The position numbers and the translations under genes were made by a program. Positions 25,773-34,700 of a stretch of 64,000 nucleotides of DNA are shown here, piece after piece. The first letter of the stretch is position 1, and the number at the start of each line of letters is the position of its first letter. Source of the stretch: Tectiglobus sp965215755 (lineage in GTDB: Bacteria > Pseudomonadota > Alphaproteobacteria > Rhizobiales > Hyphomicrobiaceae); assembly GCA_965215755.1 (NCBI GenBank), contig OZ244119.1:744001-808000 (forward strand), given 5' to 3'. The notes under the pieces are model-generated. The model saw only the letters and a program-made list of their open reading frames with translations. It made no database searches and was not told the DNA's origin.

Positions 25773-26504
25773 TTAGTTCTGCCCGCCTCGTTTTTTCCGG
25801 CTTCTACGCTTCAGCCAGTGTCTGATGGCATGTCGTCCAATCAGGCTGAGTATTTTGTAGCCCGCAAGGATAGTGCCTCGAACCGTACCAGAAACCTTGG
25901 ATTGGCCGATGCGACGGCGATAACGTGCGGGAACCTCGATAAAGGTTAGTCCTTCTTCGATCGCGCGGATCTGCATTTCAACAGTCCAACCATAGTTGCG
26001 ATCGCGCATGTTGAGTTGTATGAGAGCCTCATGACGAATGGCGCGAAACGGCCCAAGATCCGTGAATTTCGCCCCCCAAATGAGGTCAATGAGGCGTGTT
26101 GCCAACCAGTTTCCAAAGAGCTGCTGTGGTGTCAGAGCGCCAAGTTCACGCTCTCCAATGGCTCGTGAGGCAATTACCATATCGCATTGGCTTGCAGCAA
26201 TTGGGTTCACGAGCTGCAACATGTCCTCTGGATAGTCGCTGAGATCGCCATCGACGAAGACGACAATGTCGACTGCATTAAGTGCGGCCATTGCAGCGAG
26301 ACATGCCGCGCCGTAGCCGCGTTCGGGCTCCGGCACAACAGTTGCCCCAGCTTGTTTCGCTACGCTTGCGGTTGCATCTGTCGAACCATTGTCGGCAACA
26401 ACAATCTGATCCACCCAGGCTGGGATCTCGCTGATAACTTGAGCAATTGCCTGCTCTTCGTTGAGCGCAGGAATAATCACCGCCACTCTGCAATTGCTAT
26501 ACAT
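25773..26504 (-). CDS. Family 2 glycosyltransferase (polyprenyl-phosphate sugar synthase-like)
   Basis: A 243-residue GT-A enzyme. VAVIIPALNEEQAIAQVI opens the nucleotide-binding fold. VVADNGSTDATASVA and the metal-binding VFVDGDLSDYPED follow, then FTDLGPFRAIRHEAL and the late RYRRRIGQSKVSGT loop. This profile fits dolichol/polyprenyl-phosphate mannose or glucose synthase-like enzymes that charge a lipid carrier for GT-C transferases. No C-terminal membrane segment is obvious. The ATG at 26504 overlaps the stop of the GT-C gene by eight bases (ATGTATAG), arguing for translational coupling. It may supply the lipid-linked donor used by its neighbour. Confidence 0.85.
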   Translation of the reverse strand: MYSNCRVAVIIPALNEEQAIAQVISEIPAWVDQIVVADNGSTDATASVAKQAGATVVPEPERGYGAACLAAMAALNAVDIVVFVDGDLSDYPEDMLQLVNPIAASQCDMVIASRAIGERELGALTPQQLFGNWLATRLIDLIWGAKFTDLGPFRAIRHEALIQLNMRDRNYGWTVEMQIRAIEEGLTFIEVPARYRRRIGQSKVSGTVRGTILAGYKILSLIGRHAIRHWLKRRSRKKRGGQN

Positions 26505-27939
26505 CTGCCCGCCAAACCAACGGTCGCCGCCAGATGCGCCACAAATCGACTGCAAATCCGAACCAGATGGGAGCCCAGATCCACCACAGAACCCCGCTGT
26601 TGAAGAGTTCGTAGTTGCCCAATGCTGCGAAGTGAAATGACAGATAGTAGAGCGGTAAGGTTGCTGTCATGATCAGCAGGCCCCAGAGGGGAAAGAACGG
26701 CAGCAGGATGATGACCCAGGTTCCATACCAAGGGAACTGGGCCGGACTAAGCAGGAAGAGGGCCATCATCACTATTGCGCAGCGTTGCAAAACATCCTGT
26801 TCATCACGGTAATACGACCGCGACAAAGCCACGGCTATCAGGCCGACAATGGCGGCGAACAACAGGCGAACCAGAAAACCGATGAACTGATCACCCAAGC
26901 CCAATCCTGAGAAAAGGGACTGAGCAAGCGTATTTGCATTCTGAAACAAGGCGCTGTTGGTCTGCCAATGTTTTGCGAAGGCAACAAAGCCTGACTTTTC
27001 GTCAATCCCTCCCAGAATAGGTGCTACGACCCATGCCAAGGTCATCAACGAGAAGATGAGCAAAGCCGCAGCTAGTCTGCCAGGCTTCTGCAGCAGTGGG
27101 CGGAGCATCAGGGGCAGCAACATGATCGGCCAGAGTTTGGTGCCGGTTGCAAGGGCAAGGGCAACGGTGCCCATGACGTAGCGCCGTCGCACTGCAAAGG
27201 TGATCGCCAGCAGCACAACAGGCAACAGCAAAAACTCCATGTGGGCTGAATTGACGAGCTCCTTAATGACCAATGGGTTCCACCAGTAAAGCGCACTCCA
27301 CAGCGGAGATCGGCCAGACATCTGCAATAGCTGTAAGATCAGGGCGATCGTCGACAGTTCGGCGGCCACCCCTAACAGACGCCACGCTAGCAAACTCCAT
27401 GGCTGAATGTTGTGTGCAACCGCGAACCAGAATTGCGCGACGGGAGGATAGATTGTCTTGAGCTGCGGATGATTGACACGTTCAATGACTGCACCAGATT
27501 CAGCTGCCAGTTGCTGAATGGATTCCGGAGCTGAAACGTCGAAAACTCCTTTGGGTGATAGAGCATAGGGATTCTGGCCGGACGCCGCGACTCCGCCATC
27601 CCAAAGATAACGATAGAAATCATCCTCCAAAGCCGGCGTTGTTGCCAGCATTGCCAAGCGAAGCAGTAGGCCGAATGCGAGCATAAACCATAGCAAGCTG
27701 GATCGCCCAACTGGCTGACTGTTGAGTGACCAAGGTATGATCCAGGCCAAACTCAGGAAGGCGATACCAACCAGACAGCTTGCGACTGCTAGCGGGACCG
27801 CTGGGATTTCAATGAGATTGAGTTGCCAGTCAAATCGGTCGGAATAGATTATCAAGCCGCCTGCAGCCACTGCCAAGACCAAAGCCACAGCAGCCCAGCC
27901 GAGCAACGGCCAGTTGCTGACTTCCGGCTCTTCATACAT
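26497..27939 (-). CDS. Integral-membrane GT-C type glycosyltransferase (GT87/DUF2029-like)
   Basis: A 480-residue polytopic membrane protein with about eleven hydrophobic segments. The first long periplasmic loop contains EDDFYRYLWDGGVAASGQNPY, the acidic site and Asn-Pro-Tyr of GT-C mannosyltransferases of the GT87/DUF2029 kind. IYPPVAQFWFAVAH and the WNPLVIKELVNSAHMEFL stretch follow the family order. It would transfer a sugar from a polyprenyl-phosphate donor on the periplasmic face. The ATG at 27939 is chosen because it overlaps the upstream gene's stop by eight bases (ATGTATGA); the frame is open another 42 codons. Confidence 0.8.
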   Translation of the reverse strand: MYEEPEVSNWPLLGWAAVALVLAVAAGGLIIYSDRFDWQLNLIEIPAVPLAVASCLVGIAFLSLAWIIPWSLNSQPVGRSSLLWFMLAFGLLLRLAMLATTPALEDDFYRYLWDGGVAASGQNPYALSPKGVFDVSAPESIQQLAAESGAVIERVNHPQLKTIYPPVAQFWFAVAHNIQPWSLLAWRLLGVAAELSTIALILQLLQMSGRSPLWSALYWWNPLVIKELVNSAHMEFLLLPVVLLAITFAVRRRYVMGTVALALATGTKLWPIMLLPLMLRPLLQKPGRLAAALLIFSLMTLAWVVAPILGGIDEKSGFVAFAKHWQTNSALFQNANTLAQSLFSGLGLGDQFIGFLVRLLFAAIVGLIAVALSRSYYRDEQDVLQRCAIVMMALFLLSPAQFPWYGTWVIILLPFFPLWGLLIMTATLPLYYLSFHFAALGNYELFNSGVLWWIWAPIWFGFAVDLWRIWRRPLVWRADV

Positions 27940-28912
27940 TTCGGCCGCGATCAAAATGGCGCATGAGAGCAGCCGTGAGAACCGCTCCGACACCGACAGC
28001 TGCAACGTCGACAAGCGGGCTCGACGACTCAACACTGAGCAGCGCCAGCAAGCCCAGCGCCACATTCAATCCAAGGATACGGTTCGTGACTTCCGGCACT
28101 TCGAAGCCGCGCTGAACCGCCAATTGATAGAAGTGCGAGCGGTGCGCCTCATGGAGTTTTTCCCCACGCTTCCAACGGCGATACAGCGTCACCGTCGCGT
28201 CGGCAAGGTAATACATCGGTAGAAGCAGCGCAGCGGCAATGAAGCCTTCGGCGGCCACTACGATCAGCATCCATCCTGTTAACGCGCCGATTGGCAGGCT
28301 CCCGACATCCCCCATGAAAGCGGAGGCAACATGCTTATTGAACGGCATGAAGCCGACCAGAGCGCCAAGCAGTGCGATTGCCGCCGGCCCGACATAATTC
28401 CCGGCCGGAGATGCGACATTGGCCAACAACAGCACAACGCCCAATGAAATGCAGCTTTTCTGAACGACTGTGATGCCATCGATGCCGTCCATAAAATTAG
28501 TCAGATTGATGAACCAGACGAGACCGATGACCAATCCTGCCGTTTCCAGCCAATGCGGCAGGAAGTGAAAGATCTGACCCTGCTCCGGCCGCGCGATCAC
28601 AACCAGGTAAGCCGCTAGAACCTGAACGATAAGCCGCAGGATGACTGGCAGCGGATAGACGTCATCAATCGCACCGATCAGAGCCAAGAGTATCAAAGCT
28701 GCCGCCAGTAGAAGCTGCCAATGGTCCTGACCTTGAGCCAGATATCCAAACACCAGCACCGAGATAGGGATGGCGATAATCGCAATCCCAGCGCCTTGGG
28801 GCGTTGGGACCGAGTGGCTGGAGCGCGCGTTTGGTCGAGCCAACGCATACCGGCGCAGCAACGGCATCAATGCTGCAATCAGCATTGCCGAGACGGCTGC
28901 CGCAACCAGCAT
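27932..28912 (-). CDS. Polyprenyl-phosphate N-acetylhexosamine-1-phosphate transferase (WecA/WbpL family)
   Basis: An integral-membrane PNPT enzyme that starts a lipid-linked glycan by moving a sugar-1-phosphate from a UDP-sugar to undecaprenyl phosphate. It has the family motifs ARPNARSSHSVPTPQGAG, AIDDVYPLP, NLTNFMDGIDG with catalytic Asp residues, FMGDVGSLPIG and HRSHFYQ. About ten membrane segments are visible in 326 residues. The start is uncertain: the ATG at 28912 fits the family, while a TTG at 28984 gives 24 extra residues. It is first of three genes joined by 8-base overlaps with the GT-C and GT2 genes. Confidence 0.88.
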   Translation of the reverse strand: MLVAAAVSAMLIAALMPLLRRYALARPNARSSHSVPTPQGAGIAIIAIPISVLVFGYLAQGQDHWQLLLAAALILLALIGAIDDVYPLPVILRLIVQVLAAYLVVIARPEQGQIFHFLPHWLETAGLVIGLVWFINLTNFMDGIDGITVVQKSCISLGVVLLLANVASPAGNYVGPAAIALLGALVGFMPFNKHVASAFMGDVGSLPIGALTGWMLIVVAAEGFIAAALLLPMYYLADATVTLYRRWKRGEKLHEAHRSHFYQLAVQRGFEVPEVTNRILGLNVALGLLALLSVESSSPLVDVAAVGVGAVLTAALMRHFDRGRNV

Positions 28913-29138
28913 GAGTCCCAAACCACTCAGAATGTTCAAACCGCTGGCTAACACGGCAGCCCAATCACTCGACCAAACCAACAAATCGCGAGCTAAACTG
29001 CCATGGTAGGACCGACGCCGTCTTCCGGTGCTATAGTCGCAGGACGGAGATTGGAGTCTTGTACCTTTCTGTGGTCAGAAACCCGAGGCTCACCGATTTA
29101 CCGGCAAATCTCATACGCAACAGGGTGCCGACGGGCCG

Positions 29139-30236
29139 ATGCTCATTTCAAGACGTCAATTTCTAAGCACCACACTTTCAGGGCTTAGTCTTGCCAAGAG
29201 CGGAAGTTTGGGAGCCTCTACAGCTGCGGCGCAAGGGTTCAAGGTGCCGGGCCAGTCGCGCCGTCATGAGCGCACATTTATGCAGTGGCCAGTCAATCGG
29301 GACATTCACACAGACCGCATTTTCCTGGACATGCTCCAAGGATCAATCGCACAGATCGCCAACACCGTTGCCGAGGTTGAGCCGGTCGTAATGCTGATGG
29401 ACGCCCAGTTTGAGAAGGCCGCTCGACGCAAACTCGGGAAAAAGATCGAGATCTGGGATATTCCGACTGACGATCTTTGGTGTCGCGACTCTGGCCCGCT
29501 ATTTATTGTGAACCATCGTCGTGAACTCGCTACGGTCGATTTCAATTTCAACGGTTGGGGAAACAAGCAGCCTCATGCACACGATGGGCGAATTGCCAAA
29601 AGAGTTTCTAACCGGCTTGGGGTTCCGCTGATCGATAGCGGACTGGTTGGTGAAGCAGGCGGTATTGAGGCGGACGGTGATGGCACCCTGCTTGCCCACG
29701 AGAGCAGCTGGATCAATGCGAACCGGAATGCTCAACCGAAGGCATTAATTGAGAATCGGCTGATGGCAGCCCTGGGTGCGACGAAGGTGATTTGGGCACC
29801 TGGCATCAAGGGCGCTGACATTACCGACTATCACATTGACTCTCTGGCACGGTTTGTGAGACCGGGCCTCGTTGCCATCCAGCTTCCGGAAAAACCGGTC
29901 GTCAATGATCCTTGGTCAGTTGCAGCATTTCAAACGTACGAAATCCTACGCAACGCGCGCGATGCGGAAGGACGGCCACTACAAATCGTCAAACTAAAAG
30001 ACCCGGTCAGCCCGCGAGTTCGATCAACCGACTTCGTCGCTTCGTATGTCAACTACTACGTCTGCAACGGTGCCGTCATTGCGGCCCAATTCGGGGATCA
30101 GAAGGCTGATGCCGAGGCCAAATCAATACTCGCACGGCTCTATCCCGGCAGGGAAGTCATCACGCTGAACGTCGATCCAATCGGCGAATGCGGCGGCGGA
30201 ATACATTGCGCCACAAAACAACAGCCTATCCCTTAA
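29139..30236 (+). CDS. Tat-exported agmatine deiminase/peptidylarginine deiminase family enzyme
   Basis: A 365-residue member of the PAD_porph family, guanidine-modifying enzymes that convert agmatine to N-carbamoylputrescine or citrullinate C-terminal arginine. It starts MLISRRQFLSTTLSGLSL, a twin-arginine signal with the RR at residues 5-6. Family sites present are MQWPVNRD, DDLWCRDSGPLFI, GGIEADGDGTLL and the C-terminal GECGGGIHCATKQQP with catalytic C357. Cytoplasmic AguA lacks a signal, so this copy should act in the periplasm or be lipidated. It sits on the opposite strand between two parts of the glycan gene cluster. Confidence 0.85.
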   Translation: MLISRRQFLSTTLSGLSLAKSGSLGASTAAAQGFKVPGQSRRHERTFMQWPVNRDIHTDRIFLDMLQGSIAQIANTVAEVEPVVMLMDAQFEKAARRKLGKKIEIWDIPTDDLWCRDSGPLFIVNHRRELATVDFNFNGWGNKQPHAHDGRIAKRVSNRLGVPLIDSGLVGEAGGIEADGDGTLLAHESSWINANRNAQPKALIENRLMAALGATKVIWAPGIKGADITDYHIDSLARFVRPGLVAIQLPEKPVVNDPWSVAAFQTYEILRNARDAEGRPLQIVKLKDPVSPRVRSTDFVASYVNYYVCNGAVIAAQFGDQKADAEAKSILARLYPGREVITLNVDPIGECGGGIHCATKQQPIP

Positions 30237-30273
30237 CGCAGGCGCCGCGTCTTTGACAGGTAATGCTAGTCGA

Positions 30274-32280
30274 TCAATGGATTGTCCGTGGTTCATCTTC
30301 GAGCCACTCAACGTCAGCCGAGGCCTTGGCAAAGGTCTCCTCACGTGGCTGATAGCCCTCAACAAGATCACAGAGAATATCCCGGACTTGCCCGGCGTCA
30401 TAGGCATCCATCGCTGCGCTCAGCGCCGAGAGCTCATTGTCCAGCTCACCTTGCAAGACGAATGGCTCAGCCTGCCGCATAATCCTTGGATGCAGGGTCT
30501 CGCTGGTGCCGTCACCGAGCTGTAGTTCTTCAAATAGCTTTTCACCAGGCCGCAAACCGATAAATCTGATCTCGATATCACCGTCCGGGTGATTTTCGTC
30601 GCGGACATCCCTGCCCATGAGACGAACCATCGAGCGAGCCAGGTCGGCAATCCTGACTGGTTCGCCCATTTCGAGGTTGAAGACCTCGCCGCCGCGTGCC
30701 ATTGCACCGGCCTGTAGCACGAGTTCAGCCGCCTCCGGGATCGACATGAAGTAGCGGATGATATTGGGATGCGTGACCGTTACCGGCCCACCCGCCTCGA
30801 TCTGGCGGCGAAACTTTTTAACGACTGATCCTGAGCTATCGAGCACGTTTCCAAAGCGAACCATTGTGAAAACGGTCGTCGCATCAGGGTCTGCGGCTTC
30901 CGCCTGCAGGACAAGCTCCGCAAGGCGTTTGGATGCGCCCATGATATTGGTTGGCCGCACTGCCTTGTCGGTCGAGATCAGGACCATGCGCTCAACGCTC
31001 GCGCGTTTTGCCATCGCGGCTACAGACCTTGTACCAAAGGCATTGTTGCGTAACCCCATCATCGGATTGTCTTCGACGATTGGCACGTGCTTGTAGGCGG
31101 CTGCGTGGTAGATCGTTGCTACATTGTGACGGTGCAGGATTTCCAAAACCCGTCGCTCATCCAGAACTGACCCGAGAACTGCGTAGATTTCAGGTGTATG
31201 CCCATCCGACTCCGGTTCGCCGAGGCTTTCGCGAAGCTCGCTTTCGATTTCGTAGAGTGCAGCTTCTGATTGCTCGAACAATACAAGTCGCTCAGGCATC
31301 TGTCGCAGGACCTGACGGCAGAGTTCGGAACCGATCGATCCGCCGGCGCCCGTCACCATGACGGATTTTCCGGTGATATTGACCGTGAGCAGACTGGTAT
31401 CCGGCGGCACCGGATCGCGACCCAGGAGATCTTCTACATCAACGGAGCGCAGATCACTTGCTGTCACTCGGCCAGCTGCGAAATCCTCGATGGCCGGCAA
31501 GAGCTTGACCCTCACCGGGTAGGTCTGCAGCCAATTCAATATGGCCTTGCGCTCTCGTCTTTGCGCTTCCGGCATCGCAAGCATCACTTCCTGAACGCGT
31601 TCGCGCTCAATCAGCTTTGCCAGCTTATCCGGCCGGTAGATTTTCTGCCCGCTGACATACTGCCCCCAGAGGCTGCTCGAGTCATCCAGGAAACCCACCG
31701 GCCTGGCTTCGCCGCTCTGTTTGATCGCCTCTAACAGTTGAACACCTGTGCGGCCCGCTCCATAGATGACGACAGCGGGGCGCTCCTGCTTGGGGATGGG
31801 TATGGGAATGCCTGCGCCACGCAAGAGTAGGGCCGCCAACTGACGGGTCGCATAGATCAATACGACACCAAATGCTCCATACAGCACAACGACTGAGCGT
31901 GGAACGCCCGGAACGCCAGACAACACAATTGCCATCGTCCAGATCAGGACAGACAACCCAACGCAGACTGTTATGGCCGTCGTTCCCTTATGGCCAATAT
32001 AGCGGGTTACGAGACGGTACAGCCCAAACCAGGCAAATGTCGCGACACCGATGCAGGGTGCGGCGGCAAGAATGAGTAAAAATGAGAGATCGTCGGGGAT
32101 ATAGACTTCAGCGAGGCGGAACGACATCGCCAGCCACATCGCGAGTGACAGAACAAGAAAGTCCATGACCACGAGGACGGCGCGCTTGTGAAATCGCGGC
32201 AGACCAACCAGCCATGTGCCGAGTTTCACGACAAATGTTCTGACCCGCCCACGGATTCTATCCAAAGTGTCAGTTTCCAC
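30274..32280 (-). CDS. Membrane UDP-sugar 4,6-dehydratase/epimerase (CapD/WbpM/FlaA1 family)
   Basis: A protein of about 668 residues. The first 150 residues form four to five membrane segments (RAVLVVMDFLVLSLAMWL onward). A CoA-binding-like Rossmann domain follows (about 155-280, VVIYGAGRTGVQLLEAI). The cytosolic SDR catalytic domain has VMVTGAGGSIGSELCRQVL, VVLASTDKAVRPTNIMGASKR-type (LISTDKAVRPTNIMG) and FNLEMGEPV. It resembles WbpM/PglF enzymes that make 4-keto-6-deoxy precursors of surface sugars. The start is a GTG (32280) or TTG (32298). With the PNPT/GT-C/GT2 genes nearby it supports surface polysaccharide synthesis. Confidence 0.9.
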   Translation of the reverse strand: METDTLDRIRGRVRTFVVKLGTWLVGLPRFHKRAVLVVMDFLVLSLAMWLAMSFRLAEVYIPDDLSFLLILAAAPCIGVATFAWFGLYRLVTRYIGHKGTTAITVCVGLSVLIWTMAIVLSGVPGVPRSVVVLYGAFGVVLIYATRQLAALLLRGAGIPIPIPKQERPAVVIYGAGRTGVQLLEAIKQSGEARPVGFLDDSSSLWGQYVSGQKIYRPDKLAKLIERERVQEVMLAMPEAQRRERKAILNWLQTYPVRVKLLPAIEDFAAGRVTASDLRSVDVEDLLGRDPVPPDTSLLTVNITGKSVMVTGAGGSIGSELCRQVLRQMPERLVLFEQSEAALYEIESELRESLGEPESDGHTPEIYAVLGSVLDERRVLEILHRHNVATIYHAAAYKHVPIVEDNPMMGLRNNAFGTRSVAAMAKRASVERMVLISTDKAVRPTNIMGASKRLAELVLQAEAADPDATTVFTMVRFGNVLDSSGSVVKKFRRQIEAGGPVTVTHPNIIRYFMSIPEAAELVLQAGAMARGGEVFNLEMGEPVRIADLARSMVRLMGRDVRDENHPDGDIEIRFIGLRPGEKLFEELQLGDGTSETLHPRIMRQAEPFVLQGELDNELSALSAAMDAYDAGQVRDILCDLVEGYQPREETFAKASADVEWLEDEPRTIH

Positions 32281-32377
32281 GACTCGTTCCGGCCCCAAAG
32301 AGAGAACGTCACTCGTTTAGCATGATCGGTCTCGCCTGTCGTTCTCCATTACGCGTGTTGTAATGCGCTGCAATAAT

Positions 32378-33514
32378 CTATGTCGACACGTTATCGATCT
32401 CGGCGTCTGTCAAACCCAATTCACCAAGAATGGTGGCCGTGTCGTGACCGACCGGTTTTGCGCCGTGCCGGACTGCACCCGGTGTCCTGCTGAATCTCGG
32501 GGCCGGGGCCGGTTGAGTGACGCCGTCTACGTCCACATAGGCGTTGCGATCAGCATTGTGGGGATGGTCTGGTGCTTCGGCGAAAGTCAATACCGGGGCA
32601 TAGCAGACGTCTGTTCCCTCCAGGATGGTTGTCCACTCATCGCGTGTCTTCTTGCGGAAGATGTCCGCAAACCTGGATCGCATGTCCGGCCATACAGACT
32701 GGTCGAGGCGCGTGTTTGCAAGATCGGAGGGTATGCCGAGCTTTTCGAGCAATAATGCATAAAACTGTGGTTCCAGCGAGCCGATGGAAATGAACTTTCC
32801 ATCCTGAGTTTCATAGGCTCCGTAGTGGTGGGCGCCGCCGTCGACAAAATTGGAAGATCTCTCGTCGTTCCAAAAATCATTGGCCCGGTAGGTCGAAAAT
32901 ATGCCGGCGAGAACCGAAGTGCCTTCGGTCATGGCTGTGTCAACGACTTGTCCGCGACCAGACGTCTTTGCCTCCAGCAGAGCTGCCAGAACACCTGTGA
33001 TCAGAAACATCGCGCCACCGCCGTAGTCTCCAATAAGATTGAGCGGCGGCGTTGGCGGACGATCGCGATCACCCATGGCATGAAGAGCACCGGTCAACGC
33101 AATGTAATTGATGTCGTGGCCGGCTGACTGCGCCAGCGGTCCGGTTTGGCCCCAACCCGTCATTCGGCCGTAAACCAGCTTGCTGTTGTTGGCGATGCAG
33201 ATGTCCGGACCCAGACCCAGGCGCTCCATGACGCCGGGACGAAAGCCTTCAATCAGAATGTCCGCTGTTGCGATCAGCTTGGTCGCAGCAGATTTTCCCG
33301 CGTCAGACTTGAGGTTCAGAGCGACCGACATTTTGTTGCGTCTGGTCACGTCGTTTTCCATTGACCAATTGGGATCACCACCTGGCCGGTCGATAATTAT
33401 AACCTCCGCGCCCAGATCCCCTAGTATCTGGCCGGCGAGTGGGCACGGCCCAATACCTGCCATCTCAACCACGCGAATGCCACTCAGCGGACCTTGGGAT
33501 TGTTGTTCTGACAT
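32378..33514 (-). CDS. CaiB/BaiF-type CoA enzyme, alpha-methylacyl-CoA racemase-like
   Basis: A 378-residue member of class III CoA transferases. The start LSGIRVVEMAGIGPCPLAG and the pair H133/D134 in AGHDINYIALTGALHAMG resemble alpha-methylacyl-CoA racemase rather than oxalate-type transferases. TAMTEGTSVL provides the conserved Glu. Racemases of this kind invert the 2-methyl centre of branched acyl-CoA or bile-acid-like side chains. The ATG at 33514 gives the family start; the frame runs 23 codons further upstream. A second, transferase-like CaiB gene lies 4 kb away on the same strand. Confidence 0.88.
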   Translation of the reverse strand: MSEQQSQGPLSGIRVVEMAGIGPCPLAGQILGDLGAEVIIIDRPGGDPNWSMENDVTRRNKMSVALNLKSDAGKSAATKLIATADILIEGFRPGVMERLGLGPDICIANNSKLVYGRMTGWGQTGPLAQSAGHDINYIALTGALHAMGDRDRPPTPPLNLIGDYGGGAMFLITGVLAALLEAKTSGRGQVVDTAMTEGTSVLAGIFSTYRANDFWNDERSSNFVDGGAHHYGAYETQDGKFISIGSLEPQFYALLLEKLGIPSDLANTRLDQSVWPDMRSRFADIFRKKTRDEWTTILEGTDVCYAPVLTFAEAPDHPHNADRNAYVDVDGVTQPAPAPRFSRTPGAVRHGAKPVGHDTATILGELGLTDAEIDNVST

Positions 33515-33688
33515 TGCTCTGATGCTTCTCCCACTTGCCCTGGATGGAGCCGCGCCATTCTGACCGCGTCTTAGCTGCAACACCGTCTGAACCGCGCAAC
33601 CGAAACTGCGACGCGGATTAACCCGTTTGCGGACTTCGTTACCAAATCCCTAACAGGATTGCGCGCCGGTTCGAGGAAACCGCGCGAG

Positions 33689-33704
33689 TTAACCCTTCGT
33701 CAAC
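33689..33704. promoter_or_regulatory. Near-consensus CtrA binding site
   Basis: TTAACCCTTCGTCAAC fits the alphaproteobacterial CtrA consensus TTAA-N7-TTAA(C) with one mismatch in the second half. It lies 75-91 bases upstream of the histidine kinase start. AT-rich DNA that could hold the promoter follows (33708-33765). Confidence 0.35.
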
Positions 33705-33779
33705 TACATCATTAACGGGGGATTATCCTATTCCACTTAATATCCGTGACAAATAGGGTACAAAGATAACGCACACGCC

Positions 33780-34700
33780 ATGATGAACGGTTCGTTCGGT
33801 CATACTCGAACAAACACATTATTGAACGAGTACTCGTCGCTTCTGGGCGATGCAGTGCTGCGTCGTCGGGCACGCTCGGCAGAACAAACGGCACGGTTTG
33901 AGGCCGAGTTGGCGAGCCGGGTGAAGTCCGAATTCATTGCCAATATGAGCCATGAACTTCGCACGCCGCTCAACACTGTCATTGGCTTCTCCAAACTCTT
34001 GTCGAAACACAAAGAATCGTCGATCACGGACGAAGATATCGTCCAGTACGCCGAGCTCATTCATGATTCTGCAGGACAGCTGCTGGCCATCATCAACGAT
34101 ATTCTCGACATCTCGAAGATGCAGAGCGGCCGATACACGCTGGACGACAACGACTTCCCGCTTGCCGAAGTGGCTGAGGCTGCAGTGGAGAACCTCAAAG
34201 CTTCCGCGGAAGAGGCAGGTGTCTCACTGACCTGCTCGACTGATAAGCAGCTTCCGGCAATCCGCGGAGATGCAGCCAAGCTGCAGCAGGTCCTGGCAAA
34301 CATTATTTCGAACGCGATCAAGTTCACACCAGCAGGTGGCGCCATCGACGTTTCAATGTCGCGGATCGCCAATGTCGGCGTTTGTATCCATGTCAACGAC
34401 AACGGTGTTGGCATGACAGAAGAAGAAATCGCAATTGCGCTGACACCGTTTGGTCAGGTCGACGGTTCGCACACACGCTGGCGGGAAGGCACCGGCCTTG
34501 GTTTGCCGATTGCGCGTGCGCTTGTTGAGCTTCACGGCGGTGAGATCCTGATCAATAGCGAGAAAGACAAGGGCACCGAAGTCACCATCACGCTGCCCTC
34601 GCGCAATCTCGTTGCCGCGCTTGATCCTGATATTGCAGCGGAATTGGAGTCGTCGGCTCCGCCCAATCATAATAGTTACCTGGAAGGCAAAGATGTCTGA
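33780..34700 (+). CDS. Sensor-less cytosolic histidine kinase
   Basis: A 306-residue protein. Residues 1-48 are a short polar/coiled region (AVLRRRARSAEQTARFEAEL) with no PAS, GAF or membrane segment. The HisKA domain carries H58 in EFIANMSHELRTPLNTVIGF, the PleC/DivJ-like version. The HATPase domain has ANIISNAIKFTP (N box), NDNGVGM (G1) and GTGLGLPIA (G2). The polar tail after residue 275 ends EGKDV. It should phosphorylate an unknown response regulator, with no regulator gene in the window. The stop overlaps the start of the HerA-like gene by eight bases (ATGTCTGA). A CtrA-like site precedes it. Confidence 0.88.
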   Translation: MMNGSFGHTRTNTLLNEYSSLLGDAVLRRRARSAEQTARFEAELASRVKSEFIANMSHELRTPLNTVIGFSKLLSKHKESSITDEDIVQYAELIHDSAGQLLAIINDILDISKMQSGRYTLDDNDFPLAEVAEAAVENLKASAEEAGVSLTCSTDKQLPAIRGDAAKLQQVLANIISNAIKFTPAGGAIDVSMSRIANVGVCIHVNDNGVGMTEEEIAIALTPFGQVDGSHTRWREGTGLGLPIARALVELHGGEILINSEKDKGTEVTITLPSRNLVAALDPDIAAELESSAPPNHNSYLEGKDV

